Positions 44,422-54,577 of a stretch of 64,000 nt of DNA are shown piece after piece. A program made the translations under genes and the position numbers. Under the pieces are notes generated by a model, which was not told the DNA's origin, made no database searches, and worked only from the letters and a program-made list of their open reading frames with translations. Numbering within the stretch: the stretch's first letter is position 1; every line of letters starts with the position of its first letter. The DNA comes from a secondary endosymbiont of Ctenarytaina eucalypti (lineage in GTDB: Bacteria > Pseudomonadota > Gammaproteobacteria > Enterobacterales > Enterobacteriaceae), in contig NC_018419.1 of NCBI RefSeq assembly GCF_000287335.1, positions 124,001-188,000 of the forward strand, read 5' to 3'.

Positions 44422-45416
44422 TCGCTAAATAATGCTTCGGGTAAACCCCTCGAAGTCTGTAGCATTTTCGTTTTAGAAAAGACATTTATTGCTCGGTAGA
44501 TGTCTGCTCTCAAAAATCCGCAGATTTCGCCGATCCCTGATCTTACGCTGATAAGCGTAACGTCAGGTACGCTATCGGTGCGACATGCCCTAATAGGTAG
44601 ACTATGCTCAGTCAATTCGAAAAACAATCAGACGATTTTATCGTCTTTCCTGCTGCTTTATCATCGTTATACAGACTCAGGTGAGTATCTAGAAATTTTT
44701 AGAGCAGGCATATTATTGATTCCTTTACTCAGTGAGCAAGACCCCCTGATCCGCTACTGCTTTTATTCTATTTATTATACCTAAATTTTATTTAGCACGA
44801 TTGTCTCTCATAGGCTGATTAGCAGGCCTAGGATCATGTATATTTCATATATTAGGTTAATATGGCATGTTACCGCGGTAAGGATCACCGGTTTTATATT
44901 TCTCCTGAATTACATGTTTTGTATGATCCAACATTTTACTAAAATTTTTGAAATTTTCGTATACAATGATTATAATTTAAATGTGACCAATATCTTATTA
45001 ACAGTTAGCCTAATGATGTGAGGTTATAAAGAGCACTCACGTTATTGCACAAAGATGATGTAAGCTGTTTATTCAGAACAGAAATTAACTACAGAAGCGT
45101 AATAGATTGTTGAAAACCTATCCGGACACGTTAACAAATAAAAAGTTTTTCTATGTAAGCTTGTTATCTCGAAACAGCGAGTGCTGATGGTATCCTGCAA
45201 AATAGTTTTATTGCAGGGGCACACATGATGCAGTACGCTGATGGCATGAAAGTTATTCATTTAAGCAATCTGTCTGTATAGGAAAAAGATTTACGGCTTA
45301 ATGGGATTGCAGGTAGATTTCACGACGAGATCTTGATCCGGGTAGCCTGAATTGCCTTCGGGTATCCAAAATGAATAAACGAGAAGAGCTCTCAGTTGGT
45401 GTAGTGGTTTTTATTA
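44422..45416. other. Non-coding stretch after rplI
   Basis: No remnant recognised. A hairpin CCTGA-TTACGCT-loop GATA-AGCGTAA-TCAGG at 44536-44567, 115 bases after rplI, is the only structured element and has no U-tract. A weaker fold with TTTTCGTTTT after it at 44431-44475 may end the operon. Confidence 0.4.
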
Positions 45417-46640
45417 TTAGACATCATGTCCTTTATTGTCCTCTTCAACCGCATCATAAATATGTTGCATAATATCTGGAAAGGCGGATTGTACGCGGCT
45501 CCAGCTTGGGATAAAAGGTTTATCATTAGGCCGCTCTATAAATGCCTGGCCGGCGTCTAAGATGCACTGCATAAATAATTCCACCGCTGCTTCTTCGCTA
45601 TGTTGATCGAAAGTCAATCCATTCATTATAGCATCATGATGATAAAAATCTAGAATATCTAAAGCGTTACGATAATACGTTGCTTTCAGCACCCGAAAAG
45701 AATCGCTGGTGAGATTCACGCCCATCGTAGCCAGTTTACGATAAAGAGATTGTATTATATCGTTACTCATCCGGTTCAGCCCGCCAGAACCATCTTCTTC
45801 CGCTAGTGGCTGATGTTTATGATCGTAATGATCAGCAATTTCAACTTGACAAATATGATTTGGTGAATAATTTCGGTAGATTTCCGAAAGAAGACCGATT
45901 TCTAAACCCCAATCACCTGGAATCTTCATATCATGCATGACCCGAGTACGCATTGCAAACTCGCCAGATAACAGATAGCGAAAGCTGTTCAGGTAATCCA
46001 GATAGTCTGATTGCCCAAATACATGTTCCAGGGAGCGCAAAAGTGGTCCGACCAATAGTCGGACCACACGTCCGTTCATCTTGCCATTGGCAACCCGAGC
46101 ATAAAAACCTTTACAAAATTCATAGCTGAAGCGGGGATGCACGACCGGATAGAGTAAACGCGCTAGCATCCCGCGCTCATAGGTAACGATATCGCAATCG
46201 TGCAGGGCAACTGCCAACGTGCGATCCGAGGCTAGTGTATAGCCAGCACAAAACCAGACGTTGCGGCCCTTGCCTGCTTTGGTGGGAGACAATCCTTTCT
46301 TGCCTAATTCAACATCGATGGCTTTTAACCGAGGCCCATCATGCCATAAAATACGATGGTGCTGCGGTAGTCGGGAAAAAAACTCCCTCGCGTGCAGGAA
46401 CTGATCTCGGTCGGCACGATCGAGACCTATAACAATCTCTTCCAGATAAGGAACGCGCGCTAATGCGTCTATGATAGAAGTTAGCGCCGTTCCCTCTAGT
46501 TCGGAAAAAAGAGAAGGTAGGATAAGCCCCATCTTTCGCTTACGGGAAAATCCTATAAGTTCAGTCTCCAATGCCTCTACTGTTCGGTCAGAGAGATTAT
46601 GAAAATTTGCAATAATTCCATTTTGGTAAAAATCACTCAT
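45417..46640 (-). CDS. gpgS: GT81-type glucosyl-3-phosphoglycerate synthase-like glycosyltransferase
   Basis: Predicted cytosolic glycosyltransferase that joins a sugar from an NDP-sugar to 3-phosphoglycerate, making the precursor of glucosylglycerate or mannosylglycerate. 407 aa. GT-A features: nucleotide-sugar motif LILPSLFSELEG (39-50), GKGRN (123-127), metal-binding ALHDCDIVTYERG (DCD at 148-150), acceptor-region GRVVRLLVGPLLRSL, and GDWGLEIGLL (242-251) with the following histidines ADHYDHKHQPL. These fit GT81 (GpgS) better than GT55 (MpgS), by recollection. AGGAG 8 bases before ATG. The next upstream gene on the same strand is the matching phosphatase family, so the pair probably makes a glycosylglycerate osmolyte. 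Sugar specificity is not decided by sequence alone. Confidence 0.78.
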   Translation of the reverse strand: MSDFYQNGIIANFHNLSDRTVEALETELIGFSRKRKMGLILPSLFSELEGTALTSIIDALARVPYLEEIVIGLDRADRDQFLHAREFFSRLPQHHRILWHDGPRLKAIDVELGKKGLSPTKAGKGRNVWFCAGYTLASDRTLAVALHDCDIVTYERGMLARLLYPVVHPRFSYEFCKGFYARVANGKMNGRVVRLLVGPLLRSLEHVFGQSDYLDYLNSFRYLLSGEFAMRTRVMHDMKIPGDWGLEIGLLSEIYRNYSPNHICQVEIADHYDHKHQPLAEEDGSGGLNRMSNDIIQSLYRKLATMGVNLTSDSFRVLKATYYRNALDILDFYHHDAIMNGLTFDQHSEEAAVELFMQCILDAGQAFIERPNDKPFIPSWSRVQSAFPDIMQHIYDAVEEDNKGHDV

Positions 46641-46835
46641 TAGATAACTCCTAATAGTTGTGTGTTCTCTTTTTCTTTTATGCGTCGTTCTTCAAGAATG
46701 GATTTTGATGACTCAGATTCACTTGAACATTGTACCTTGCAGAGAGAAGGTAGTGATTTGTAAAGACAGGATATGATCTATTTATTCAACTAATCATCGT
46801 TATAGGTATAATTCTTATTATGGATATGATTTTTA

Positions 46836-47648
46836 TCATGTTTCAGTAATAAAATAGTTTAAACCTTCTACCCAACCTTTCGGTCCGTAGTCTTGAGTAT
46901 AATAAACTGATGACGGTGATTTCGATAGCATCAGAGGCATTTTACCGTAGCCTCGGATAATCACGGCATAATTCACAGCAGCAAGCATAGGTTGGTCATT
47001 AGGACCGTCTCCTAGCCCAAGGGTTTTCCAGTTCCGGTCTCCCTTCTGGCGGTATTGTTTAAGAATCCAGCGGACTGCAACACCTTTATCGTAGCCTCGC
47101 GACATAACATGGTAGCATCTGCCGCCCTCGGTGAGGGCCAAATCCTCTTTTTTCAGTGCGGAAATAAACTCGGTGAGTCTAGATCTGGTATCCTGCCAAA
47201 TAAAAGCCTCCGATGCTTCGCGATTTTTTGCCAACTGTGCTTCTTCCACGCTAAGCCCGGTCCATTTTGCAACCTCATAGTTCGTCATGTCGCCAAAGCC
47301 AAAAAATTTGTAGCCGTTTACTTTGCGTAAATGCGTCATGATCGTACGGAGACTAATGTAATCCTTACCGGTATATCTAGTGGTCGATAATTGTGCGTTT
47401 TTCCACCGCGAATCAAGCTTTAGAGCAGCACCGTTTTCAGCAATAAAAGGCGCTCCTACCAAACCCAATTGTGTTTGCAAAGTAACGATTTCAGCCGTAG
47501 TTTTACTTGAACAGAGAACAACCGGTATGTCGTTTTCTTTTAATTTCGCCAGCCAGGGCGCGGCGGTCTGCCATTGATATGTATAGTGGTCTAGCAAAGA
47601 ACCATCTAGATCAGTAATCACTAATAAGGGATCCGTGAATCTTGGCAT
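46836..47648 (-). CDS. yedP: Mannosyl/glucosyl-3-phosphoglycerate phosphatase (YedP/MpgP family)
   Basis: HAD-superfamily phosphatase that removes the phosphate from mannosyl- or glucosyl-3-phosphoglycerate. 270 aa. Motif I VITDLDGSLLD (nucleophile D13, D15), motif II VLCSSKTTAEI, cap domain with FIAENGAAL, GFGDM and AKNREASEAFIW, and motif III/IV LGLGDGPNDQPML are complete. GGAG 6 bases before ATG. It lies 195 bases upstream of the glycosyltransferase, same strand, so probably co-transcribed. E. coli has an orphan YedP; pairing with a synthase makes a functional role here more likely. Confidence 0.85.
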   Translation of the reverse strand: MPRFTDPLLVITDLDGSLLDHYTYQWQTAAPWLAKLKENDIPVVLCSSKTTAEIVTLQTQLGLVGAPFIAENGAALKLDSRWKNAQLSTTRYTGKDYISLRTIMTHLRKVNGYKFFGFGDMTNYEVAKWTGLSVEEAQLAKNREASEAFIWQDTRSRLTEFISALKKEDLALTEGGRCYHVMSRGYDKGVAVRWILKQYRQKGDRNWKTLGLGDGPNDQPMLAAVNYAVIIRGYGKMPLMLSKSPSSVYYTQDYGPKGWVEGLNYFITET

Positions 47649-48813
47649 GCTATTCTCCGTTTAGTATCAATCGTGGCAACCACCGGAATGTTTCTCAACC
47701 CCATTAAGTATATACGATGGTTTATTGAATGATGGTCATTTTAATGGTTATTACACAGATACAGCTCATCCTGACATTAAAAGAATGTTTCTAATTTATC
47801 AGACCTCATCTAATGCATCGTAAAGCGCTATATTTGTTGAATAAAATAGCGTCTTTGACGAGTTGACTGATGGTAAGGCTACAGTTGTCTGATCCTGGAG
47901 GTGAGTAGCATCTAACAATAGCGCTTTTAGATTAAGGGCTTTGACCGTTGCTATTTCTGCGCCTGAGTACGAAGAGATAGCGGGTAGACTCATATTGCGA
48001 TCCAGAGCTATGCTTAACCCGCACAAATCTGGCTGAACCCGTGAGTCATGATAATAATCATCTTTCTTTTTTTAGGTGCAATACCTATATTTCAGACACC
48101 TTGTTTAAAAGATCTAAATGTTTGGCAGTGACTGGCTGCGCAAAGTGATTTATCACTCTAATTAAACATGATGCTGTAAGACCTCATAAGAACACGATGA
48201 ATCCAAGATGGAAAAGATTTACTACGAAAAAGTCAAAATCAAACGGCATGATCTTCTATTGTTAAAAAAGCGAGCCAAATTGTTGCAAAATTGATATAAC
48301 AAGATTATTCATCAAAAGGTTTATTTATGTAATAAACATTATCAGCTATGATAATAGCTCTATTTTACCTAAGTAAAAGCAAGTCATAAGATGTAATATC
48401 TTGAAATAATTATATTTTTTTAGAAAATTGCTGCATAACAATCGTAGAGGAAGCAACATCTAGATGCGCGTTGTCTCGGTTAACGATAGCTTCTTTTTAT
48501 CACTCAACCCGCCAACTCCGACGGGTTGAGTGATGTGATGTACTTTAGTTTGTTTTCTTTATGATAGAGTGGTTGATTTTTTTACATTAAATGCAGCAAA
48601 AAATGCATTTTAACGTATTATTCTTGTCGGCGATCTAAATGGCTATGTCAGTTATGAGGTCTAGCCGTTGCCAGTGCAGGATAGCTACACCATCCGCTAG
48701 CTAGCTGTTGTGTAGAAATACTTCGGGTAGTTGTTTTTCCGCAAGATCAGCGCTGTGATACATGATAACGCGCACCACTAATTGAGCAGCGAGAGCGAGA
48801 GCGAGGGTGGTGT
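47649..48813. other. Decayed stretch upstream of the glycosylglycerate pair
   Basis: A 75-codon open frame at 47799-48026 on the minus strand (LPAISSYSGAEIATVKALNL, KALLLDATHLQDQT) looks coding-like and extends upstream in frame as QPDLCGLS. It may be the relic of a third gene of this operon. I do not recognise it. The inverted repeat at 48499-48534 also lies here. Confidence 0.35.
48499..48534. repeat. 13-bp perfect inverted repeat, 10-base loop
   Basis: ATCACTCAACCCG and CGGGTTGAGTGAT flank CCAACTCCGA. A T-run precedes it on the plus strand rather than following it. It sits at the junction between the glycosylglycerate pair and the suf block. Confidence 0.8.
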
Positions 48814-48925
48814 GCTTAACGTTATCACCAGATGCCCAGGGTTTTTTCTTCCCTCCCAACATTATAGCTGGGCATTCCCTGCACTCAAATGAACCAAAGG
48901 GATCAGTGCGAGTATGCTGGTCAAC
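48814..48925 (+). pseudogene. sufA: Possible SufA fossil
   Basis: LTLSPDAQ matches SufA LTLTPAAA and NEPKGSVRVCWSTT loosely resembles KQPGMVGVRLGVKQTG. Order and distance before the sufB fossil fit a sufA gene, but the similarity alone would not carry it. Confidence 0.3.
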
Positions 48926-50289
48926 AACTAAAGTAAGTAAGATCAGAAAGAATATCCCGATTTACAATTTGTTCGCAGAAACTATCACTCGGGCATCGAA
49001 AAATACAACTATCACAGGCTGCTGAATCCTATACTAACCGCTACCAATGTGCGGAACGTTATGTAATAAGTGCGTTACTTGATGTGCAAAGGTAGCGCGC
49101 ATGACCTTCTCACTTTTCTGATAGGTGTTGAAAAAATAGTACGATAACCCATGCAGAGGATGTAGTTTCAGTAAACGCATAAGCGAAAATCGGTTTTTTA
49201 CTGCGGCCAACGCTGTTACAGCAGAAGTGCTTGAATAAATAAAAAGTTATTTTTGTCAATGCCTGAGATTTCTGTCTTGTATTTTAATACAGCATCTTTA
49301 TGGCACAGTAACAATTACGCTCATTCACGTTCCGACTGACAGTAAAGTCTTTAGAAAAACAATACGCTTATAGCGTAGAAGGATAAGGCAGCGATTGCTA
49401 AATGTGCTATATAGACAGAGTATGGAGTCTTTTATACTACTTAGCCTGAAAATCTTTTTATATCAGAATGAGGCCCCATAATCACGATACTAATTATGCA
49501 ATAAATATTCGTAGCCTTGCTGAGGAGGTTACGGGGGTGTGCGTACTTGCTTGATACTTTTTATGAATCCGGTGTCAAGGTTTCTCCACTATTTTCCTAA
49601 AAACGAGGCAAGAGACACTATATATTGTCATATTCACGTCAACAGGCCCTGACATAACCTATATAATATACATTGATAACGCATTAATCTTAAATATTTT
49701 AGTGAAAAAAGACCTAGATAGTCATGTCAAAATAATGTCAAAAAACACAGAGCACAGTTTCAAGCAGCATGTAGCAGTAGGAAGCGAGGAGAGGATGAGA
49801 TGATATTTGGTAATTTACTGTACCAAACTATCGCTAATAACGAGGCTGGACTAGATTGAATAAGACATACTATAACTAAAAAATGAAGCAAAAATCGACT
49901 GGAGGCGTTTAGGGTATATGTTGTTGTGATGATGCTCGATTGAGCAAGAGCATCAAAGAGATTAAGCCTAAGTAAGCACTGCGTAATATTAGCTAATTTC
50001 ATACTACTCACATCATGTCAAGAGTGACAATCAGTCTCTGAGGAGCACGTATCCCACCTGAGAAATACTGTAGATAATTGCTTTCTGTCATTGGATAAGG
50101 CGAGCTAGGCTAGTGCGAAAACTTTTCGCTGATGATGAGATTGCATGTGTATAATGTACCATGAGTGGCTCTCGGGATAACAATATTCAAGGTTATTCAT
50201 CGGAAGATAGCATTAGGCACGCCTTACATTGCTCACATTGTGTCGCAATAGCTTTTCTAGTAGCTTACTTATCATACATGTACATGTTA

Positions 50290-50439
50290 GTTATTTTCCA
50301 TAAAGCAGAGCGGTGATAATGTGCTTTCTAACAATCGCGTTAATGATGTTTTAAAAAAGTGTGCTAACCAGCTTCTTTGTGACATGTGGGTGAGGTGCAA
50401 ACATCAGTATTTATAAACCTTGCAGACAACGTCGGCTGC
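50290..50439 (+). pseudogene. sufB: SufB fossil, 3' end
   Basis: DNVLSNNRVNDVLKKCANQL aligns with EDAISMIVNGFCKDVFSEL, then HVGEVQTSVFINLADNVG with FAVEAQKLLAISLEHSVG at the very C-terminus of SufB, where the stop codon is now TGC. Upstream, 48926-50289 (about the length of the remaining sufB) is presumably the rest but is not readable. It lies 250 bases before the sufC fossil. Confidence 0.6.
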
Positions 50440-50686
50440 AATCAGGCTATAAGTGTTGTTGAGTAAAATATTTTATGTATCCAGCACACTAAAGACTGTG
50501 ATTTCTATGATCTATAATCATGATATTAGAGACCCTCTTATGATAATTATACACCTGAGATGACAGCTATTTGTTACTAACACTTCATAGTGGCATGGCA
50601 TCATGTTTTAAAAAACACACTACTGCATTTTCTCTTCAAATGCTATAACAGCCTGGATCAAAGAAAGATAAAAATATTATCGCTTC

Positions 50687-51389
50687 ATGCCCTGAAAATC
50701 AGGATTGAAGATAACGCTATTCTGAAGAGCTAAAAGCTAAGTCCGAAGAGGCGCATGTCATCCATGGGTCGAACGATGCTGGGAAACGGAGGTTCTCTGT
50801 GAGTAATGTTTCCCGGGGTTGAAAACTATAACATTATATCCCGCAGGGTCTTTTAAAAAACTTTCATGTTTTGGCGCTATCACTGAAAGGATACGAAAGA
50901 AAAGGAGTATTCATAGCCTAGCAGTATTTTTTACAGAGTCCGGACATCAGCAACGATTGCTGCCTGCAATCAGACTTCAATGCGGTATGTTAGTATAGTG
51001 ACAAGTTATAGCTAAGACGAGTGAATGATAATCCTGGCATCAACTGCAAGATTAAATAGACGCAAACACCAGCCGACCTTCTGACGCGAATAGTTAACAT
51101 GGCTCATTTCAAGTGAGAAAAACAACATAATAATATTATATAGTTATTGGCGCCGGACCGAATGTTTTATGCTGGACGAAACAGACTGAGTGTGAGGCAT
51201 GACATGCTAAGCATACTCTCCCACGGCGGGCATTCCCTGCGCGATGGTAAAGGTTGTTGTATTGTCGTTACGTCCCAGCACTGCGTTCTGCTGGGTTACA
51301 TTCAAATGAATTACCTTCATGTGCCGCATCAAAGCAGTATTGTGCAAGCCAGTGATTTTTCCTAGTTCAAACGCTTGAGGAATAAGAGT
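50687..51389 (+). pseudogene. sufC: SufC ATPase fossil
   Basis: IEDNAILKS for VEDKAILRG (50713), EAHVIHGSNDAGKRRFSVSN for EVHAIMGPNGSGKSTLSATL (50749; Walker A destroyed), LALSLKGYERKGVFIA, stop, QYFLQSPDIS for LALSPEDRAGEGIFMAFQYP and so on (50871), DFNAV for ALNAV, then HSLRDGKGCCIVVTS and IQMNYLHV..IVQASDF for NSLRDGKRSFIIVTH and IKPDYVHV..IVKSGDF (51220-51362). Nearly full length with only a few stops and shifts. SufC is the ATPase of the SufBC2D scaffold, so its loss should abolish that complex. Confidence 0.85.
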
Positions 51390-52661
51390 ATGACGGGCTT
51401 AACAAAGAACAGCAATGCCCATGTGTTAGCGCAGTGGCAAAAATTATTTTACGATCAAAATGCTGATCTCTCTACCGAAGCCTCTATCCATTGGAAGGCA
51501 GTAAGGCGTTTAGGGCTCCCTACCCGACAACATGAGCACTGGAAATATACCCCTCTTGAGGGGCTATTGGGTCATTATTTTACCCCCGCCACCACTTGTG
51601 CGTTAGCCCCCGCTGACCGTGACGCTTTAAGCCTAAAGCTAGACGCCTGTCGTCTGGTATTTGTCGATGGTTGTTTCTCGGAGGCGCTGAGCGACAGCAA
51701 TACGGGCGCGTGGGACGTGAAGGTGGAGGAGGGTGCCGCTAGGTTGTTATTGCCCCCCCCGATTCAGCCAGAGGTGTTTTTACATTTAACTGAAAGTCTT
51801 AGTAAACAAACTACCCGCATTCGACTGCCGGCTAGAAAAGTGTCAAAACGCCCGTTGTATTTGCTACAAATTAGTCAGGGTAGCAAGGATAAAAAAGCGT
51901 TACATATGTTGCACTATCGTCACCATCTCGATATCGGTATTGGTGCGCAGGGTAAAGTGATTGAACATTTTGTCAGTATTAATAACCAAGGCCATTTTAG
52001 CGGGGCTCGCACGTCAATAACGGTTGGTGATAGTGCGAAATTAAGTCATGTCAAGCTGGCTTTTGAAAGTCGCGCTAGTTACCACTTCAGCCATAACGAT
52101 ATCACCTTAGGTCGCGACGCAGTTGTACATAGTAGTGCCTTTATTCTCGGTGCAGGATTGACCCGACATCAAACTAGCGCGCAGCTAAACGGCGAAGGGT
52201 CTGATCTGGCGATCAACAGTCTTCTGCTGCCTTCCGAGCGGGATATTAGTGATATCCGAACCTATCTCGAGCATAACAAAGGTTATTGCATTAGTCGTCA
52301 ATTACACAAGGTAATCGCTCGTGACCATGGAAAGGGCGTATTTAATGGATTAATTAAGGTGGCCAAGCATGCCGTAAAGACTGACAGTCGAATGACTAAT
52401 AACAATCTTCTCCTTGACCATCAAGCAGAAGTTAATAGCAAACCCCAGCTAGAAATTTATGCTGATGATGTCAAATGCAGCCATGCTGCTACCGTCGGCC
52501 AGATCCAGCAGGAGCAAATGTTTTATCTGCGTTCCCGCGGTATCACTCGCGATGCCGCCCAGAAGATGATCATTTATGCTTTCGCTTCGGAAGTGACGGA
52601 GGCGATTGACCAGGATGTTATTCGCGACACGGTGCTGGAGCGTATATCTCATATTTTATAA
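51390..52661 (+). CDS. sufD: SufD, Fe-S scaffold component
   Basis: SufD is part of the SufBC2D scaffold that builds iron-sulfur clusters under iron or oxidative stress. 423 aa, full length. HEHWKYTPLEGLL, QVFLHLTESLS-type segment EVFLHLTESLSKQT, LHYRHHLDIG, IEHFVSINN, HNDITLGRDA, TYLEHNKGYCISRQLHK, GVFNGLIKVAKHAVKTD, and EIYADDVKCSHAATVGQI with FYLRSRGI are all conserved. The start at 51390 matches E. coli MAGL and has AGGAATAAG upstream, inside the old sufC tail. No frameshift or stop, yet sufB, sufC and sufS around it are fossils, so either it has a separate role or it has simply not yet broken. Confidence 0.93.
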   Translation: MTGLTKNSNAHVLAQWQKLFYDQNADLSTEASIHWKAVRRLGLPTRQHEHWKYTPLEGLLGHYFTPATTCALAPADRDALSLKLDACRLVFVDGCFSEALSDSNTGAWDVKVEEGAARLLLPPPIQPEVFLHLTESLSKQTTRIRLPARKVSKRPLYLLQISQGSKDKKALHMLHYRHHLDIGIGAQGKVIEHFVSINNQGHFSGARTSITVGDSAKLSHVKLAFESRASYHFSHNDITLGRDAVVHSSAFILGAGLTRHQTSAQLNGEGSDLAINSLLLPSERDISDIRTYLEHNKGYCISRQLHKVIARDHGKGVFNGLIKVAKHAVKTDSRMTNNNLLLDHQAEVNSKPQLEIYADDVKCSHAATVGQIQQEQMFYLRSRGITRDAAQKMIIYAFASEVTEAIDQDVIRDTVLERISHIL

Positions 52662-52849
52662 AATACTGTTTTGGCTATATGAGCGATTGCATAGATCCGG
52701 TCATGTCTGCGTTTTCTATTTTAGCATGTTAGTACTGTGTTGAATAATGTAACATTTTTTTCTATTTTATTAGAACATGCTTTTGTCTCAAATGTGCAGG
52801 TTGACTTGTGAGATTTAAATGCATGATTTAAAGTTATAGAGATCAAAAG

Positions 52850-52985
52850 ATGTACGGAATCGATAGCAATAAACATGCTTATCTGCATAAAATAGCGAAT
52901 GCGGGACTGTGATTAGTGTTATCATATCCACGTGTGTGCGCATCGTTTATAACGCAGACTCAGATGAAAACCAGGTAGTTTTTTT
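52850..52985 (+). pseudogene. sufS: SufS cysteine desulfurase fossil, 3' end
   Basis: NKHAYLH for GKHHAYDV, PRVCASF for PAMCRASL and, after a shift, YNADSDENQVV for YNTHEEVDRLV. Two thirds of the gene appear deleted. A weak trace of SufE (LT, stop, MRMFKYVAIL for LTPSRSQGLEAMI) follows near 53060. Order sufD-sufS-sufE is the E. coli order. Confidence 0.5.
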
Positions 52986-53511
52986 GAACGAAAGCACATG
53001 TCCATATTGGATAATAAACGCTATTTCTAAGCTAGTGTCTTTTTTTCAAGCATCATCACCGCTGACTTAGATGCGGATGTTCAAGTATGTAGCGATTCTT
53101 TAAGGGAGCGTAAAAATGATACTTCTATACAGGTCACGTGGAAGAGGGGGGCTATATTTTCTTTTTCAGAATAGATAGTTATAGTATATAGAGCCATAGT
53201 CTGTCTTAATGTTGCACAAACATATTTTATTCTATTGTTTTATGTCAGCACTTGATCTTCAATAAGATACAGTCATTCAGTTAGATTCATGAGATGTGGT
53301 AGACTCGGGCTGACCATAGTTGTCGAATAAAAATGCATACGCGATGTTATTCAACAATACTTATAGGTTCTTTTAATCTTTCAACAGCTCACGTTTCTCC
53401 ACGGTTCATTGCTGAGGAAAAGATCAATAACCTTTGGCGACGAAAACGCTTACTATTATATACGGTAAGATCTACTAGATTACCCCTCAAATCTCTTTTG
53501 ATGAGAATAAC

Positions 53512-54057
53512 ATGCCAGTAAATGATAACAACTTAATTTGGATTGATTTAGAAATGACTGGCCTGGATCCTGAGCGCGATCGTATTATCGAAATTGCGAC
53601 TCTTGTGACCGACGTCCATTTGACTATTCTTGCGGAAGGTCCAGTGCTAGCAATACATCAATCGGACGCCCATCTGGCACTGATGGATGCCTGGAATGTG
53701 CATACCCACACCACCACTGGGTTGATAGACCGAGTCCGGAAAAGTTCGCTCGATGAAGATGCGGCCGTGGAGCAGACACTTGCCTTTTTGAGTAAATGGG
53801 TTCCTCTCGGTAAGTCGCCAATTTGCGGTAATAGCATTGGCCAGGATCGCCGCTTTTTATTTCGTTATATGCCTGCGCTAGAAGCCTATTTTTATTACCG
53901 TTATTTGGATGTCAGTACTCTTAAAGAACTGGCTCGTCGCTGGAAGCCAGATATCTTATCCGGAATAAAGAAAAAAAATACCCATCAGGCGTTAAACGAT
54001 ATTCGAGAGTCGGTAGCGGAATTAACCTACTATCGTGAATATTTTATCCGTTTGTAG
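53512..54057 (+). CDS. orn: Oligoribonuclease
   Basis: DEDD-family 3'-5' exonuclease that degrades two-to-five nucleotide RNAs and pGpG, essential in E. coli. 181 aa. Motif [21 protein letters not shown], motif [14 protein letters not shown], and motif [18 protein letters not shown] (D and H of the DEDDh set) are intact. The tRNA-Gly gene follows, as in E. coli. Confidence 0.97.
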   Translation: MPVNDNNLIWIDLEMTGLDPERDRIIEIATLVTDVHLTILAEGPVLAIHQSDAHLALMDAWNVHTHTTTGLIDRVRKSSLDEDAAVEQTLAFLSKWVPLGKSPICGNSIGQDRRFLFRYMPALEAYFYYRYLDVSTLKELARRWKPDILSGIKKKNTHQALNDIRESVAELTYYREYFIRL

Positions 54058-54203
54058 GTGCTGTGTGGTAAAAAGCACAAGTGTACTTATTCTCGCTGAA
54101 GCGGGAGGGTAACCATAAATCTTGTCGCTAAAGGGGTTGCAGCGGTGTGTCGTTCCTGTATAATATCATCTCTTTAGTCTTAAAACGTTTGATGTTGCGC
54201 GAA

Positions 54204-54278
54204 GCGGGAATAGCTCAGTGGTAGAGCACAACCTTGCCAAGGTTGGGGTCGCGAGTTCGAGCCTCGTTTCCCGCTCCA
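54204..54278 (+). tRNA. tRNA-Gly(GCC)
   Basis: 75 bases including encoded CCA. Acceptor stem GCGGGAA/TTCCCGC, D arm AGCTCAGTGGTAGAGC, anticodon stem-loop with GCC at 54236-54238, T arm GCGAGTTCGAGCCTCGT-type, discriminator T. It lies 146 bases after orn, the conserved place of glycine tRNAs in enterobacteria, which have several tandem copies there; only one remains here. Confidence 0.97.
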
Positions 54279-54577
54279 ATGTTTTTTTCATTCTATTACT
54301 TTTCATCTCTACATAAGTTTTTTTAACTTAGTTATCTACATTTTAGTACCGCGATAATTATTGGCAAATGTTGTATGAAGGACTACATACATTCTATCTT
54401 TCACCATGGCTAGTAAGTTAGTCGTCATCCAAAGCGTCTCGTCGACATCCTTACCTACTATGAGTCTTGATCTTGAATAAGTAGCGTGTATTATTTCAGT
54501 TTAGTAAACTCACCGAGTACTGCACCAGAAAAGAAAAGTATTTTCATGAAAACTGTATAGTGGATTAGTTTAATAAT

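Noticed and set aside
51147-51365. 72-codon frame before sufD as a small gene
   Set aside because: It is the 3' part of the sufC fossil (HSLRDGK..IVVTS matches NSLRDGK..IIVTH).
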